Assembly (NCBI RefSeq): GCF_900116415.1
Contig: NZ_FPAP01000001.1
Span: forward strand, 620,001-684,000
DNA: 64,000 nt
Source of the DNA: Chryseobacterium formosense
GTDB lineage: Bacteria > Bacteroidota > Bacteroidia > Flavobacteriales > Weeksellaceae
Direction: 5' to 3'
The position numbers were made by a program, and so were the translations under genes. The notes below the pieces were generated by a model. It was not told the DNA's origin. It worked only from the letters and a program-made list of their open reading frames with translations, and did no database searches. The number at the start of each line of letters is the position of its first letter. Position 1 is the stretch's first letter. Below, piece by piece: positions 35,676 to 45,182 of this stretch.

Positions 35676-36500
35676 ATGCAACTCGGAAAAACTCAGACTT
35701 TAAAAATTTCAGAAAAAAATAATTCAGGATGGATCTTGACAGACGAAACGGGCGATAAAGCTTTTTTGTCTAAAGTTTTCATTCAGGATGAAAAAGAAGA
35801 AGGCGATGAAGTTGAGGTTTTCGTTTATCAGGATGATAACAAACTGAAGGCTACAACAGAAATTCCGTTGGCTGAAGTAGGAGAATTTGCGGTAATGAAT
35901 TGTGTACAAAGTCTTCCGAGCGGTGCTTTTATGGATTGGGGAATTATCAAAGATTTGTTTATCCCATACAAACAGCAGAAATCTAAAATCATTGAAGGTA
36001 AAAGATATCTTGTTTACCTTTATGTGGATGAAAATTTAGAATTAATCACCGGGACAACGAAATTTAAAAGGAATCCGCAATATCAGGATTTACCTTTCCA
36101 GAAAGGAGATAAAGTGGATTTGTTGATGATGAACGAAAGCGAATTGGGCTGGAATGTCGTGATCAATAAAAAATATATTGGATTAATTTATTCTTCAGAT
36201 GTTTATAAAAAGTTGTATCCTTTATCTGAAGAAGAAGGTTACATCAAAGAAATTCGTGAAGATGGTAAAATCGATGTTTCTCTTCAGCCGCAGGGTTTTG
36301 AAAACATCGATGAATTCAAGCAGAAAATCCTTAACAAATTAGAAGAAAATTTCGGCTTGCTGCATCTTTCAGATAAATCTTCTCCAGAAGAAATAAAAGA
36401 TGAATTGCAGATGAGTAAAAAGAACTTCAAGAAAGCTTTAGGTGGTTTGTATAAAGATAAAATCGTCGATATTTTGGAAGATAAAATAAGACTGATATAG
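35676..36500 (+). CDS. CvfB/YitL-type S1 RNA-binding protein
   Basis: A 274-residue protein in the style of the CvfB/YitL family: S1-like beta-barrel repeats in tandem (about 5-60, 65-130, 140-205) followed by a winged-helix-like C-terminus ('SSPEEIKDELQMSKKNFKKALGGLYKD', quoted in part). CvfB binds RNA and affects virulence-factor expression in Staphylococcus aureus; a role in RNA handling is all that can be inferred here. Start ATG 35676. The gene ends in a perfect palindromic terminator. Confidence 0.82.
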   Translation: MQLGKTQTLKISEKNNSGWILTDETGDKAFLSKVFIQDEKEEGDEVEVFVYQDDNKLKATTEIPLAEVGEFAVMNCVQSLPSGAFMDWGIIKDLFIPYKQQKSKIIEGKRYLVYLYVDENLELITGTTKFKRNPQYQDLPFQKGDKVDLLMMNESELGWNVVINKKYIGLIYSSDVYKKLYPLSEEEGYIKEIREDGKIDVSLQPQGFENIDEFKQKILNKLEENFGLLHLSDKSSPEEIKDELQMSKKNFKKALGGLYKDKIVDILEDKIRLI

Positions 36501-36523
36501 AATTAATCTCTCAAATAAAATTG

Positions 36524-36553
36524 AAATCCCGAACAATTGTTCGGGATTTTTTT
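36524..36553 (+). terminator. Terminator of the S1-like gene
   Basis: AAATCCCGAACAATTGTTCGGGATTT is one continuous palindrome folded at AATT (here 26 bases, split 13 and 13), followed by a T run. Confidence 0.92.
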
Positions 36554-36585
36554 GTGATAAATATCATTCAAAAATCATTAATTAT

Positions 36586-36657
36586 TTTGTTTAACAATTT
36601 TGTCAAAACAAATGTTTGATATATATTTGCACAAATTTGTTTAACAAAAATGTCAAA
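36586..36657 (+). promoter_or_regulatory. Promoter and paired operators of the tetR/efflux operon
   Basis: TTTG at 36599-36602, exactly 19 bases, then TATATTTG at 36622-36629. Two copies of the word GTTTAACAAnnnTGTCAAA sit 50 bases apart, one over the -33 element (from 36589) and one over the start codon (from 36639). The first is part of a larger imperfect palindrome (36586-36612). This fits autoregulation by the TetR-type repressor encoded here. Confidence 0.7.
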
Positions 36658-37243
36658 TCAAGCAAAAAAAGACCAAACCCAAGAGTTAATTAAGGAAACC
36701 ACAAAGAATTTGTTCTTCGTGAAGGGTAAATTTGATGCTACTACGCAGGAAATTGCTGATGAGGCGGGTGTCAATAGAACGCTGATCAATTACTATTTCA
36801 GGTCAAGAGATAATCTTGTTCAGATTGTTTTCGAAGAAGCGCAGAAAGTAGAGAGAGAGAAATCTGAAGTGATTATGAATTCGGATCTTCCTTTCAAACA
36901 AAAAATTGCACAGTTTATTGAAGAAAGCCTTACAACGAGTCTTCAGTATCCATACCTGGAAACGTATATCGTTTCACAGATTAATAAAGGAAATTGCCAG
37001 AAAAGAGATATCGAAGATGATGAGCTTCAAAAGCTATATAAAGACATCGAGAAAGAAATGGAATTGGGAAACATCGAAACGATGAAACCCGTTCATTTTG
37101 TACTGAATATGATTGCCTTATTAGTTTTCCCGAGTGCTATCAGACCTTTATTTATGGAAAATTTGAATATCACGGACGAAGAGTTTGATAAACTCATTGC
37201 AGAGAGAAAAGATATCATTTTAAATATGCTTTTTAAGAAATAA
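36650..37243 (+). CDS. TetR/AcrR-family transcriptional repressor
   Basis: A 197-residue regulator. Its N-terminal helix-turn-helix (about 10-55) reads 'ATTKNLFFVKGKFDATTQEIADEAGVNRTLINYYFRSRDNLV' in family style; only the key pieces, TTQEIADEAGV and YYFRSRD, are needed to recognise it. The rest is an all-helical ligand-binding domain. The gene is the first of an RND efflux operon, and its own promoter holds duplicated operator words, so it very likely represses itself and the pump and is released by a pump substrate or a cell-envelope metabolite. Confidence 0.9.
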   Translation: MSNQAKKDQTQELIKETTKNLFFVKGKFDATTQEIADEAGVNRTLINYYFRSRDNLVQIVFEEAQKVEREKSEVIMNSDLPFKQKIAQFIEESLTTSLQYPYLETYIVSQINKGNCQKRDIEDDELQKLYKDIEKEMELGNIETMKPVHFVLNMIALLVFPSAIRPLFMENLNITDEEFDKLIAERKDIILNMLFKK

Positions 37244-37336
37244 TTAATAAATCTTAAAGTAATTTAAAAATTGAATCGTCCTTTAAGAATAAAAGATTTA
37301 AACAAAGAAAACAAAAAATAAACGAAGTATAAAATT

Positions 37337-38689
37337 ATGAACAGAAAACGTATAACTGCTAAAAAGCTCAAAATTGGTGTAGCTGCAGCATTTATGATGT
37401 TGGCCTCTTCATCAGCTTATGCACAACAGCAGATTTCTCTGCAGGAAGCCATTAAACAGGCGTTGCAAAATAAAGCTGAAGCTAAAAAAGCGGCTTTACA
37501 GATTAAAAAAGCGGAATACAAAATTGATGAAGCAAGATCAGGCGCATTACCACAGATCGGTGCAACTGCAGGAGTTACTTACAATCCGGTTATTCAGGAG
37601 TCATTACTTGAATTTGGCGGTGAAAGAATCAGAGCACAGTTGGGACAGGCTTGGCAATCGCAGGCTGTGGTAACTTTAAATCAGACTATTTTTGATCAAA
37701 GAGTTTTTACAGGCCTTAAAGCTGCAAAATCTACCAGAGAATTTTATGTTTTAAATGCTCAGTTGACCAACGAACAGATTATTGAAAATGTTGCAACGGC
37801 ATACTATCAGGTTTTTGTACAGGAAGAAAATCTTAAAACTTTAAACGTAAGTTACACAAACACCGAAAAAGTAAGAAACGTTATTAAAAGCTTGGTAGAT
37901 AATGGTTTGGCAAAAGGGATTGACCTGGATCGTACCAATGTTCAGTTAACAAATATCAGTTCAAGCAGACAGCAATTGGTGAATGCAGTGGAGCTTTCTA
38001 AGAATTCTTTGAAATTCTATATGGGAATTCCGATTGATACTGAAATTGAATTAGAAGAAAAAACAATCGAACCTCAGCCTCAGCTTTTGGCTGAAACCGT
38101 AAATCTTGAAGGCCGTTCTGAGCTTAAAGTTTTACAGAAAAACAGAGAGCTTTTAGTATTCAACAAAAAAGCAACTGAGGCATATCTTTATCCGACGGTA
38201 GCTTTGCAGGCAAACTACGGTTGGGCTGGAATGGGTAAAAAATTCCCGCTTACCAATGGTCTGAATAACGGAGTTCTCTGGAGCGACTATTCAGCAATCG
38301 GTTTGAATATAAACATTCCGATTTTCACCGGAGGTTCTACAAAATCTAAAATTGCTCAGGCGGAAATCGATATTCAGGATTTAGATCAGGATATTCAGAA
38401 TACACAGCTTCAGCTTAGCCTTGAATATAAAAATGCAGTGACCAATATTGAAAATTCATTAATCAATATTGAAAGCATGAAAAACAACGTAACACTTGCA
38501 GAAAAAGTACAGAAAGATACACAATCTAATTATCAGTACGGCTTGGCAACACTTACAGAAGTTTTGGATTCTGAAAATGCATTAACAGATGCAAAACAGA
38601 ATTATACCACTGCATTATTAGATTATAAACAGGCTGAAATTAAATTAATAAAAGCTAAAGGAGAACTCAATACTTTACAAAACCCATAA
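37337..38689 (+). CDS. TolC-family outer-membrane efflux protein
   Basis: A 450-residue outer-membrane channel with a signal peptide (about 30 residues; cleavage after ...SAYA). Two internally repeated TolC helical halves are seen, ending in a 'YGLATLTEVLDSENALTDAKQNY' type coiled coil near the C-terminus (quoted in part). It forms the exit duct for the adaptor and permease encoded next. Second gene of the TetR-RND operon, 93 bases after the repressor. Confidence 0.91.
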   Translation: MNRKRITAKKLKIGVAAAFMMLASSSAYAQQQISLQEAIKQALQNKAEAKKAALQIKKAEYKIDEARSGALPQIGATAGVTYNPVIQESLLEFGGERIRAQLGQAWQSQAVVTLNQTIFDQRVFTGLKAAKSTREFYVLNAQLTNEQIIENVATAYYQVFVQEENLKTLNVSYTNTEKVRNVIKSLVDNGLAKGIDLDRTNVQLTNISSSRQQLVNAVELSKNSLKFYMGIPIDTEIELEEKTIEPQPQLLAETVNLEGRSELKVLQKNRELLVFNKKATEAYLYPTVALQANYGWAGMGKKFPLTNGLNNGVLWSDYSAIGLNINIPIFTGGSTKSKIAQAEIDIQDLDQDIQNTQLQLSLEYKNAVTNIENSLINIESMKNNVTLAEKVQKDTQSNYQYGLATLTEVLDSENALTDAKQNYTTALLDYKQAEIKLIKAKGELNTLQNP

Positions 38690-38776
38690 GAACATGAAAT
38701 CGTCATGAATTGTAGCACAAAAACTTACGATAATGTGGCGATTGCATATGACCTTTAAAATAATAAATAACTCCAT

Positions 38777-39838
38777 ATGAAAAAAACTTTAATATATATC
38801 ATCGTAGCGGCTGTACTTGTTGGTTTGGCAGCATGGAAAATTGCCGATAACAAAAAGAAGCAGGAAACCGAAGTAAAAGAAGTAGCAAAACAGGTTGACA
38901 AAATCAACGTAAACGTGATTACGGTTTCAAGAGAAAATATAGACACCGATTATACTGCAAACGGAACTTTTATTCCGAAGCAGGAATCTAATCAGTCTTC
39001 TGAGATTTCAGGACGTATTGTAAGCGTTTTGGTGAAAGAAGGTTCAAAAGTTGGCGCAGGTCAGGTTTTGGCAACCATCAAAAAAGATGCGATCGAAGTT
39101 GATGTTACGCAGGCTCAGAATAATTTGCAAAACGCAATTATTGATAATCAGCGTTATGAAAATGCCTTTAAAACAGGAGGTGTTACAAAACAGCAATTAG
39201 ATAATTCAAGATTACAGCTAAAAAATGCTCAGGCTGCGGTAAGAGCTCAAGGTGTTAAAGTAAATGATACAAGCATCAGAGCAGGAATCAGCGGAATTAT
39301 CAACAAAAAAATGGTAGAGCCGGGAATGGTGGTTTCTCCGGGAACAGCACTTTTCGAAATTGTTAATATCAATAGCTTAAAACTTTCTGTTTTAGTGGAT
39401 GAAAGCCAGATCGGAAGAATCCAGCTAGGTCAGGAAGTATCAATTAATGTAAATGTTTTGCCGGATGATTCTTTCAGCGGAAGAATTACATTTATTGCTC
39501 CTAAAAGTGATGCTTCTTTGAATTTCCCTGTCGAAATCGAAGTTCAGAACAGAGGAAACCTAAAAGCAGGGATGTATGCAACAGCTACATTTAAAACCAA
39601 TCACGGTGCAGAAACTCAGAATATGTTAACCGTTCCAGCAGAAGCATTCGTGAATGGAGTTAGCTCAGGTCAGTTATTTGTTGTAAGCAATGGAACTGCT
39701 AAAATGATTAAAGTTCAGACCGGAAAAGTTTACGGAGATAAAGTACAGATCCTAAGCGGATTAAATGGAGGTGAACAAGTCATTACAAGCGGACAGATCA
39801 ATCTTGATAACGGTTCAAAAATCAATATCGTAAAGTAA
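38777..39838 (+). CDS. RND efflux periplasmic adaptor subunit
   Basis: A 353-residue membrane-fusion protein. One N-terminal membrane anchor (5-21), then the lipoyl-like half 'GRIVSVLVKEGSKVGAGQVLATI', a hairpin of helices (about 95-150), the second lipoyl half, a beta-barrel ('LSVLVDESQIGRIQLGQEV') and a membrane-proximal domain. It bridges the TolC-type channel and the permease. The gap of 87 bases from the channel gene has no promoter that I can see. The permease starts six bases later. Confidence 0.91.
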   Translation: MKKTLIYIIVAAVLVGLAAWKIADNKKKQETEVKEVAKQVDKINVNVITVSRENIDTDYTANGTFIPKQESNQSSEISGRIVSVLVKEGSKVGAGQVLATIKKDAIEVDVTQAQNNLQNAIIDNQRYENAFKTGGVTKQQLDNSRLQLKNAQAAVRAQGVKVNDTSIRAGISGIINKKMVEPGMVVSPGTALFEIVNINSLKLSVLVDESQIGRIQLGQEVSINVNVLPDDSFSGRITFIAPKSDASLNFPVEIEVQNRGNLKAGMYATATFKTNHGAETQNMLTVPAEAFVNGVSSGQLFVVSNGTAKMIKVQTGKVYGDKVQILSGLNGGEQVITSGQINLDNGSKINIVK

Positions 39839-39844
39839 TAGAAG

Positions 39845-42800
39845 ATGAAGTTAGCAGAAATATCCATTAAAAGACCGTCCCTTGTCATCGTATTGTTTAC
39901 GATTCTGACTTTGGGAGGTTTATTAAGCTACTCCATGATGGGGTACGAGTTGATTCCGAAGTTTGAAACCAATATGGTTACCATTTCTACGGTGTATCCT
40001 GGAGCTTCACCTGCTGAGGTGGAAACTTCGGTAACCAGAAAAATTGAGGATGCCGTTGGTTCTTTGGAAAATGTAAAAAAAGTAGAATCCTCATCTTACG
40101 AAAGTTTATCGGTGATTATGGTTCAGCTGAATACAGGAGCTGATGTAAACTACGCTTTGAATGACGCTCAAAGAAAGGTAAACGCTATTTTGGCTGACCT
40201 TCCGGAAGATGCAGACCCACCTTCACTACAGAAATTCTCATTGGATGATTTACCGATCATGACGTTGAGTATTTCAAGTGATAAATTGAATAATAAAGAG
40301 CTTTATGACCTTTTAGATAAGAAAATCGAGCCGATTTTTTCCCGTGTAAATGGTGTTGCACAAGTTGATTTAGTTGGTGGACAGGAAAGAGAAATTCAGG
40401 TCAATTTAGATGAAAAGAAAATGCAGGGTTATGGCATTGCAATCGCAGATGTACAACAGGCAATTCTTTCATCCAACTTAGATTTCCCGACGGGGGCTTT
40501 GAAGACAAGAACGTCAAGATCGACGATCAGACTTTCCGGAAAGTATAGAAATGTTCAGGAGATGAATAATCTTGTGGTTTCCAATAAAGATGGAGCTCAG
40601 GTTAGACTTTCTGACATTGCCACGGTTTTCGATACTCAGAAAGATGTTGAGAAAATTGCAAGATACAATCAGTTACCAACTATTTTGCTTCAGGTAAAAA
40701 AGCAGTCTGACGCAAACGCAGTATCGGTTTCTGAATTGGTTCAAAAAACCATTGCTCAGGTTCAAGATAATTATAAAACGCAAGGTGTTAAAATCAACAT
40801 TGTTGATGATACAACAGACTTTACATTAGAAGCGGCAGACCACGTAATCTTTGATTTATTCTTGGCGATTATCTTGGTAGCAGTAGTAATGTTATTATTC
40901 CTTCACAACATCAGAAACGCATTTATCGTAATGGTTTCTATCCCGATGTCTTTGATTGCAACGGTAATCGGAATGTATTTGATGGGATATACCTTAAACT
41001 TAATGAGTTTATTAGGACTTTCACTGGTTGTAGGTATCTTGGTGGATGATGCGATTGTAGTTTTGGAGAACGTGTACCGTCACATGGAAATGGGTAAAAG
41101 CAGAATCCGTGCAGCATACGACGGAGCTTCGGAGATTGGATTTACCGTAACGGCAATTACCTTGGTAATCGTTGTGGTATTCTTACCGATTGCGATGAGT
41201 TCAGGTTTGGTTTCTGATATCTTGGCACAGTTCTGTGTAACGGTAGTTATTGCAACGATGTTATCGTTACTGGCTTCATTTACGATCATTCCTTGGCTGT
41301 CTTCGAGATATGGTAAATTGGTACACCTTTCAGGTAAAAATCCTTTCGAGAAATTCATTCTTTGGTTTGAAAAACAATTGGAAAAATTCACACACTGGAT
41401 TACAGGAATTTTAGAATGGGCTTTAAAAACAACTTTAAGAAGAATCATGACGGTGGTTGTCACTTTTATTATTTTGATTTCTTCATTCATGTTAGTGGCA
41501 TTCGGATTTATCGGAGGTGAATTCTTCCCTAAAATGGATAGAGGACAGTTCCTTGTTCAGATGGAATTACCGAAAGACGCTTCTGTAGAAAAAACCAATC
41601 AGGTAACTCTTGCAGTTGAAAAATATTTGAGAGACGATAAAGATGTAGTCGATATGATTACTACGGTTGGTCAGCAGTCATCAGGTTTTGGTGGGGCTCA
41701 GGCTACACTGTATCAATCTGAAATTCAGGTAATCTTGGTTGATAAATCTGAACGTAACGAAAGTACAGATATTAAATCAGCGAAAATCAAAAGAGCTTTA
41801 GAAGAAAAATTCACCGGAGTTGAGTTTAAAACAGCGCCAATTGGATTAATGGGAGCGGATAACGCACCAATCGAAATGGTAGTAACGGCACAGGATAACG
41901 AAACGGCAAACAAAGAAGCGAATAGAATTCTAGAATTGCTTAAGAAAGTTCCGGGATCTGTAGATGCTGAATTATCAACCGATTCTGGAAACCCGGAAGT
42001 TCAGGTGAATATCGACAGAGACAAAATGGCTTCTTTAGGCTTAAATCTTTCTAGTGTAGGACAAACGATGCAAACGGCATTCAGTGGAAATACAGACGGA
42101 AAATTCAGAGCTGGGGAGTATGAATATGATATCAACATCCGTTTCGGAGATGCGAACAGACAGTCGATTGATGATGTAAGAAATTTGATGTTTACGAATC
42201 CTCAGGGAGAACAAATTAGATTGAGTCAGTTTGCTGACGTTAAAATGGGTTCAGGACCAAGTTTATTGGAGCGTAGAGATAAAGCACCTTCTGTAAAGGT
42301 AAAATCTAAAGTGGTAGGACGTCCTGTAGGTGACGTTGCTAACGAATGGGCAGCTCAGTTTATGGATAACGAGAAAACAAAACCTGCAGGTGTAAGCTAC
42401 ATTTGGAGTGGTGATATGGAAAACCAGACCGAAGGTTTCGGTACTTTAGGAATTGCGCTATTAGCAGCTATTGTATTGGTTTACCTGGTAATGGTTTCCT
42501 TGTATGACTCATTTGTTTATCCGTTTGTGGTACTGTTCTCAATTCCTTTGGCATTGATTGGGGTAATGGTTATTCTTGCAATCACCGGAAATTCATTAAA
42601 CATCTTTACGATGTTGGGAATGATCATGTTGATTGGTTTGGTAGCGAAAAACGCGATTATGATTGTCGATTTCGCCAATATGAGAAAAGCAGCCGGTGCA
42701 AATACGCACGACGCTTTGATTCAGGCAAACCACGCACGTCTTCGTCCGATCCTGATGACAACGATTGCGATGATCTTCGGTATGATTCCGATTGCGATTG

Positions 42801-43033
42801 CAAAAGGAGCAGGAGCCGAGATGAACAACGGATTGGCTTGGGTAATCATCGGTGGTTTAACTTCATCATTATTCCTGACTTTGATTATCGTACCGGTAGT
42901 ATATTCATTATTCGATTCAATTTTGAGAAGAATGGGTAAACATGAAAAACTGGATTATGAAGCTGAAATGAAAGCCGATTATGACCACAGAGAGTTAAGT
43001 GAAGACGGATTTACTCCAAAACACGTAGACTAA
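39845..43033 (+). CDS. RND efflux transporter permease (HAE1 type)
   Basis: A 1062-residue inner-membrane proton-driven exporter with twelve membrane helices and two large periplasmic loops, internally duplicated. The proton-relay pair Asp401-Asp402 (LVVGILVDDAIVVLENV) is intact, as in AcrB. The second half has the matching 'GLVAKNAIMIVDFAN' helix. The layout is that of the hydrophobe/amphiphile exporters rather than metal-ion RND pumps. With the channel, adaptor and TetR repressor it makes a complete tripartite efflux system. A strong hairpin terminator follows. Confidence 0.93.
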   Translation: MKLAEISIKRPSLVIVLFTILTLGGLLSYSMMGYELIPKFETNMVTISTVYPGASPAEVETSVTRKIEDAVGSLENVKKVESSSYESLSVIMVQLNTGADVNYALNDAQRKVNAILADLPEDADPPSLQKFSLDDLPIMTLSISSDKLNNKELYDLLDKKIEPIFSRVNGVAQVDLVGGQEREIQVNLDEKKMQGYGIAIADVQQAILSSNLDFPTGALKTRTSRSTIRLSGKYRNVQEMNNLVVSNKDGAQVRLSDIATVFDTQKDVEKIARYNQLPTILLQVKKQSDANAVSVSELVQKTIAQVQDNYKTQGVKINIVDDTTDFTLEAADHVIFDLFLAIILVAVVMLLFLHNIRNAFIVMVSIPMSLIATVIGMYLMGYTLNLMSLLGLSLVVGILVDDAIVVLENVYRHMEMGKSRIRAAYDGASEIGFTVTAITLVIVVVFLPIAMSSGLVSDILAQFCVTVVIATMLSLLASFTIIPWLSSRYGKLVHLSGKNPFEKFILWFEKQLEKFTHWITGILEWALKTTLRRIMTVVVTFIILISSFMLVAFGFIGGEFFPKMDRGQFLVQMELPKDASVEKTNQVTLAVEKYLRDDKDVVDMITTVGQQSSGFGGAQATLYQSEIQVILVDKSERNESTDIKSAKIKRALEEKFTGVEFKTAPIGLMGADNAPIEMVVTAQDNETANKEANRILELLKKVPGSVDAELSTDSGNPEVQVNIDRDKMASLGLNLSSVGQTMQTAFSGNTDGKFRAGEYEYDINIRFGDANRQSIDDVRNLMFTNPQGEQIRLSQFADVKMGSGPSLLERRDKAPSVKVKSKVVGRPVGDVANEWAAQFMDNEKTKPAGVSYIWSGDMENQTEGFGTLGIALLAAIVLVYLVMVSLYDSFVYPFVVLFSIPLALIGVMVILAITGNSLNIFTMLGMIMLIGLVAKNAIMIVDFANMRKAAGANTHDALIQANHARLRPILMTTIAMIFGMIPIAIAKGAGAEMNNGLAWVIIGGLTSSLFLTLIIVPVVYSLFDSILRRMGKHEKLDYEAEMKADYDHRELSEDGFTPKHVD

Positions 43034-43055
43034 TATAACAACCTTTAATTAACCT

Positions 43056-43086
43056 AAAAACCGCATCAGAAATGATGCGGTTTTTT
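43056..43086 (+). terminator. Terminator of the efflux operon
   Basis: A 13-bp stem (AAAAACCGCATCA with TGATGCGGTTTTT) around GAAA. It is nearly identical to the terminator at 46337. Confidence 0.9.
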
Positions 43087-43517
43087 ATGTCATTGCGATG
43101 AGTGAAGCGAAGAAGCAATCTCAAAAGTAATCAAAATTTCAAATGAATTTAAGTATACTTGGTAAATCGCTGAGGTGCAAATTTTTTATCATTTATAAAG
43201 TATTTAAAGCGCAAGAAAATCAAATATTTTTAAAAATATAATGTAATAAAATCTTTGCGACTTTTCGCTTAACTAAAGACAATAAAAAAAGCTTCCAAAT
43301 TAATCTGAAAACTTTAAAACATAATTCGCATAAAGTCCCAACGGGACGACTTTCTAAAGGATAGGATGCAAATCCTATTAATCCAACATCCAAAAACCAA
43401 CGTCCATTAACCTTCCATCATTCATAAAAAAAAGTCAGATTTCTCTGAAAATTCCAGCAAAAATCCGACTTTAGAAACAAACTATATAAAAATATCTTTT
43501 TTCAGACTGAGACAAAA
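43087..43517. repeat. Gene-free stretch with a composite repeat (copy A)
   Basis: No credible gene. The left 240 bases match the region after the terminator at 46337 in order: 'attgcga...gcaatctcaaaa', then 'gcaaatttt..tatcattta', 'gcgcaagaaaatcaaa', 'taaaatctttgcg' and a tail with 'ttccaaattaatctgaaa'. Further right, GTCCC-AAC-GGGAC (about 43335) and ATAGGAT-GCAA-ATCCTAT (about 43361) form two small hairpins, and low-complexity 'ccaacatcc' words follow. A terminator-like pair near 43430-43470 may serve the next minus gene. Confidence 0.65.
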
Positions 43518-44114
43518 TTATCTCAAACTGATAACTTTATTAAAAACCTTTCCGTTTTCCTCTACGCTGATAATATATTGATCCGCAGTTTTTTTACTTA
43601 AATCAAAATTAAGGCTAAGATTTCCGTTGTCTGATGATTTTGTTTCGTTGTAATAAACCGTATTTTCAAAATCCGAAACCGAAATTTTTGCACTACCTTT
43701 TAATCCTGATAAAAGCAATTTTACTTTATTACCGTCAACCACAAATTCAGGTTTAATAACTTCCGAAACTGGTGTTTTTTCAATCATCACTTTTTTATCA
43801 GAATCTACTTTAATTTTATATTTTTCAATTTTCTGCTGAGATTCAAGGATCAAATAATATACTCCGGAATCCAGATCTTTAAAGTTGTACGATTTATTTA
43901 CAGAATGGGCATCATCAAAGGTCTCGGAAAACAATTCTCCGTAAAAATCACTGTAAACAACCACCGATACATTTTTTGCATTCGACAGTTCGAAGTTTAC
44001 GGTTTCTGCTTCAGTTTTTCCAAATGAAAGAGAAAAGTCTTTTTCTTTACTCATTGCAGTGGCTGAAATAGATAAGAAGCCTATCAATAATACTGATTGA
44101 AATACCTTTTTCAT
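43518..44114 (-). CDS. Secreted beta-rich protein, unknown
   Basis: A 198-residue protein with a signal peptide of about 20 residues (ends ...SATAMS). The mature part has two Ig-like or FN3-like beta blocks: 'KNVSVVVYSDFYGELFSETF' and 'LKGSAKISVSDFENTVYYNE', each followed by a 'GxYYLILE' or 'QYIISVEENGK' type strand. The last block resembles type IX secretion C-terminal domains in shape, but the usual end motif is not convincing, so I do not claim T9SS sorting. Single gene. Its 5' region faces the AraC gene. Confidence 0.75.
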   Translation of the reverse strand: MKKVFQSVLLIGFLSISATAMSKEKDFSLSFGKTEAETVNFELSNAKNVSVVVYSDFYGELFSETFDDAHSVNKSYNFKDLDSGVYYLILESQQKIEKYKIKVDSDKKVMIEKTPVSEVIKPEFVVDGNKVKLLLSGLKGSAKISVSDFENTVYYNETKSSDNGNLSLNFDLSKKTADQYIISVEENGKVFNKVISLR

Positions 44115-44238
44115 AATATTAAATTTTTCATTTGTTAATACTGCAAATTTAGACTAAGCCATAATCCGGTTCTACTATACAATTTTCATATTTATGTGCT
44201 ATTTTAACCTTTAAGTTAAATTAATAAATATTATTTGT

Positions 44239-44246
44239 TAATTTTG
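44239..44246 (+). promoter_or_regulatory. Candidate -7 element of the second AraC gene
   Basis: TAATTTTG fits TAnnTTTG, 23 bases before the ATG at 44270. A weak GTTAA lies where -33 should be. Confidence 0.4.
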
Positions 44247-44269
44247 TATATGAAATAGCAGTTGCAAAA

Positions 44270-45142
44270 ATGAAACACTCTCATCCCGCATTCGAAGCTG
44301 TAAAACCTAATCTGGGAAGCAGTTTCACAAGTTTAAAGTTTTTGAAAAATGAAAACATCAAGTCGCATGTTTGGCATTATCATCCTGAGATTGAGCTGAT
44401 TTTTGTCTGCGGAGGTTCCGGAAAAAGACAGATCGGAAGTAATATTTCCTATTTTTCTGACGGAGATCTGGTTTTGATGGGAACCAATCTTCCACATTGC
44501 GGAATGACCAATGAAAATACCAATAATGATTATGAAATGGTGATTCAGTTTAAACCAGATTTTTTGGGCGAACAGATCTGGACTTTACCAGAAATGCAGA
44601 AAATTGCCGTTTTACTCGAAAAAGCGAAAGCCGGAATCGTGTTTTCTGAAAAAATAAAAAAAGAAGTAGGAGAGAAGATTCTGGAAATGCATCATTCCGA
44701 TTCCCTTTCCAGACTGATGAAATTTTTAGGCATTCTGGATGAACTTGCCTCTACCCACGAATACAGAATTCTGAATGCCGGAAAATATTATCTGCAAACG
44801 CAGGTTGAAGATAATGAAAGAATTAATCATATTTTTAATTATGTAAAAGACCATTTTAAAGAACAGATTACTTTGGATGAAATGGCAGATTTATCGAGTA
44901 TGAAAGTGCCATCATTTTGCCGTTATTTTAAAAAAATTACCAATAAAACCTTTACTCAGTTTGTGAACGAATACCGGATTACCCATTCTCTGAAGCTCCT
45001 TGCCGAACAGCCATTAAGCATCACTGAAGTTTGTTTCGAGTCAGGGTTTAATAATTTCAGTTATTTTAATAAAACATTTAAAGAATTTACCGGAAAAAGC
45101 CCGTCTCAATACCGAAAAGAATTTAATTATTTAATTGAATAG
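44270..45142 (+). CDS. AraC-family regulator with cupin sensor
   Basis: A 290-residue regulator. The N-terminal cupin (about 25-95) has a metal-binding-like 'HVWHYHPEIELIFVCGG' and 'LMGTNLPHCG'; the C-terminal 100 residues are the AraC double helix-turn-helix with 'ITLDEMADLSSMKVPSFCRYFKKIT' and 'SITEVCFESGFNNFSYFNKTFKEFTG' (quoted in blocks). This arrangement is typical of regulators that sense sugars. No target operon is next to it; the downstream gene is a HAD hydrolase 376 bases away beyond a repeat. Start ATG 44270. Confidence 0.9.
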   Translation: MKHSHPAFEAVKPNLGSSFTSLKFLKNENIKSHVWHYHPEIELIFVCGGSGKRQIGSNISYFSDGDLVLMGTNLPHCGMTNENTNNDYEMVIQFKPDFLGEQIWTLPEMQKIAVLLEKAKAGIVFSEKIKKEVGEKILEMHHSDSLSRLMKFLGILDELASTHEYRILNAGKYYLQTQVEDNERINHIFNYVKDHFKEQITLDEMADLSSMKVPSFCRYFKKITNKTFTQFVNEYRITHSLKLLAEQPLSITEVCFESGFNNFSYFNKTFKEFTGKSPSQYRKEFNYLIE

Positions 45143-45182
45143 TCGAATTATAGCGCAATTTGAATTAGGATAAAAGTGTAAG

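Noticed and set aside
41080..41490. A 136-residue open frame on the minus strand inside the RND permease
   Set aside because: It is antisense to membrane-helix coding DNA and has a composition typical of such shadows.
36650..43033. A metal-ion efflux (CzcA) system
   Set aside because: The permease has the Asp-Asp proton relay and layout of drug-type exporters and no metal-binding markers or metal regulator were seen.
43518..44114. A type IX secretion substrate with a C-terminal sorting domain
   Set aside because: The last strand is similar in shape, but the conserved end motif is not clear and the protein is short.
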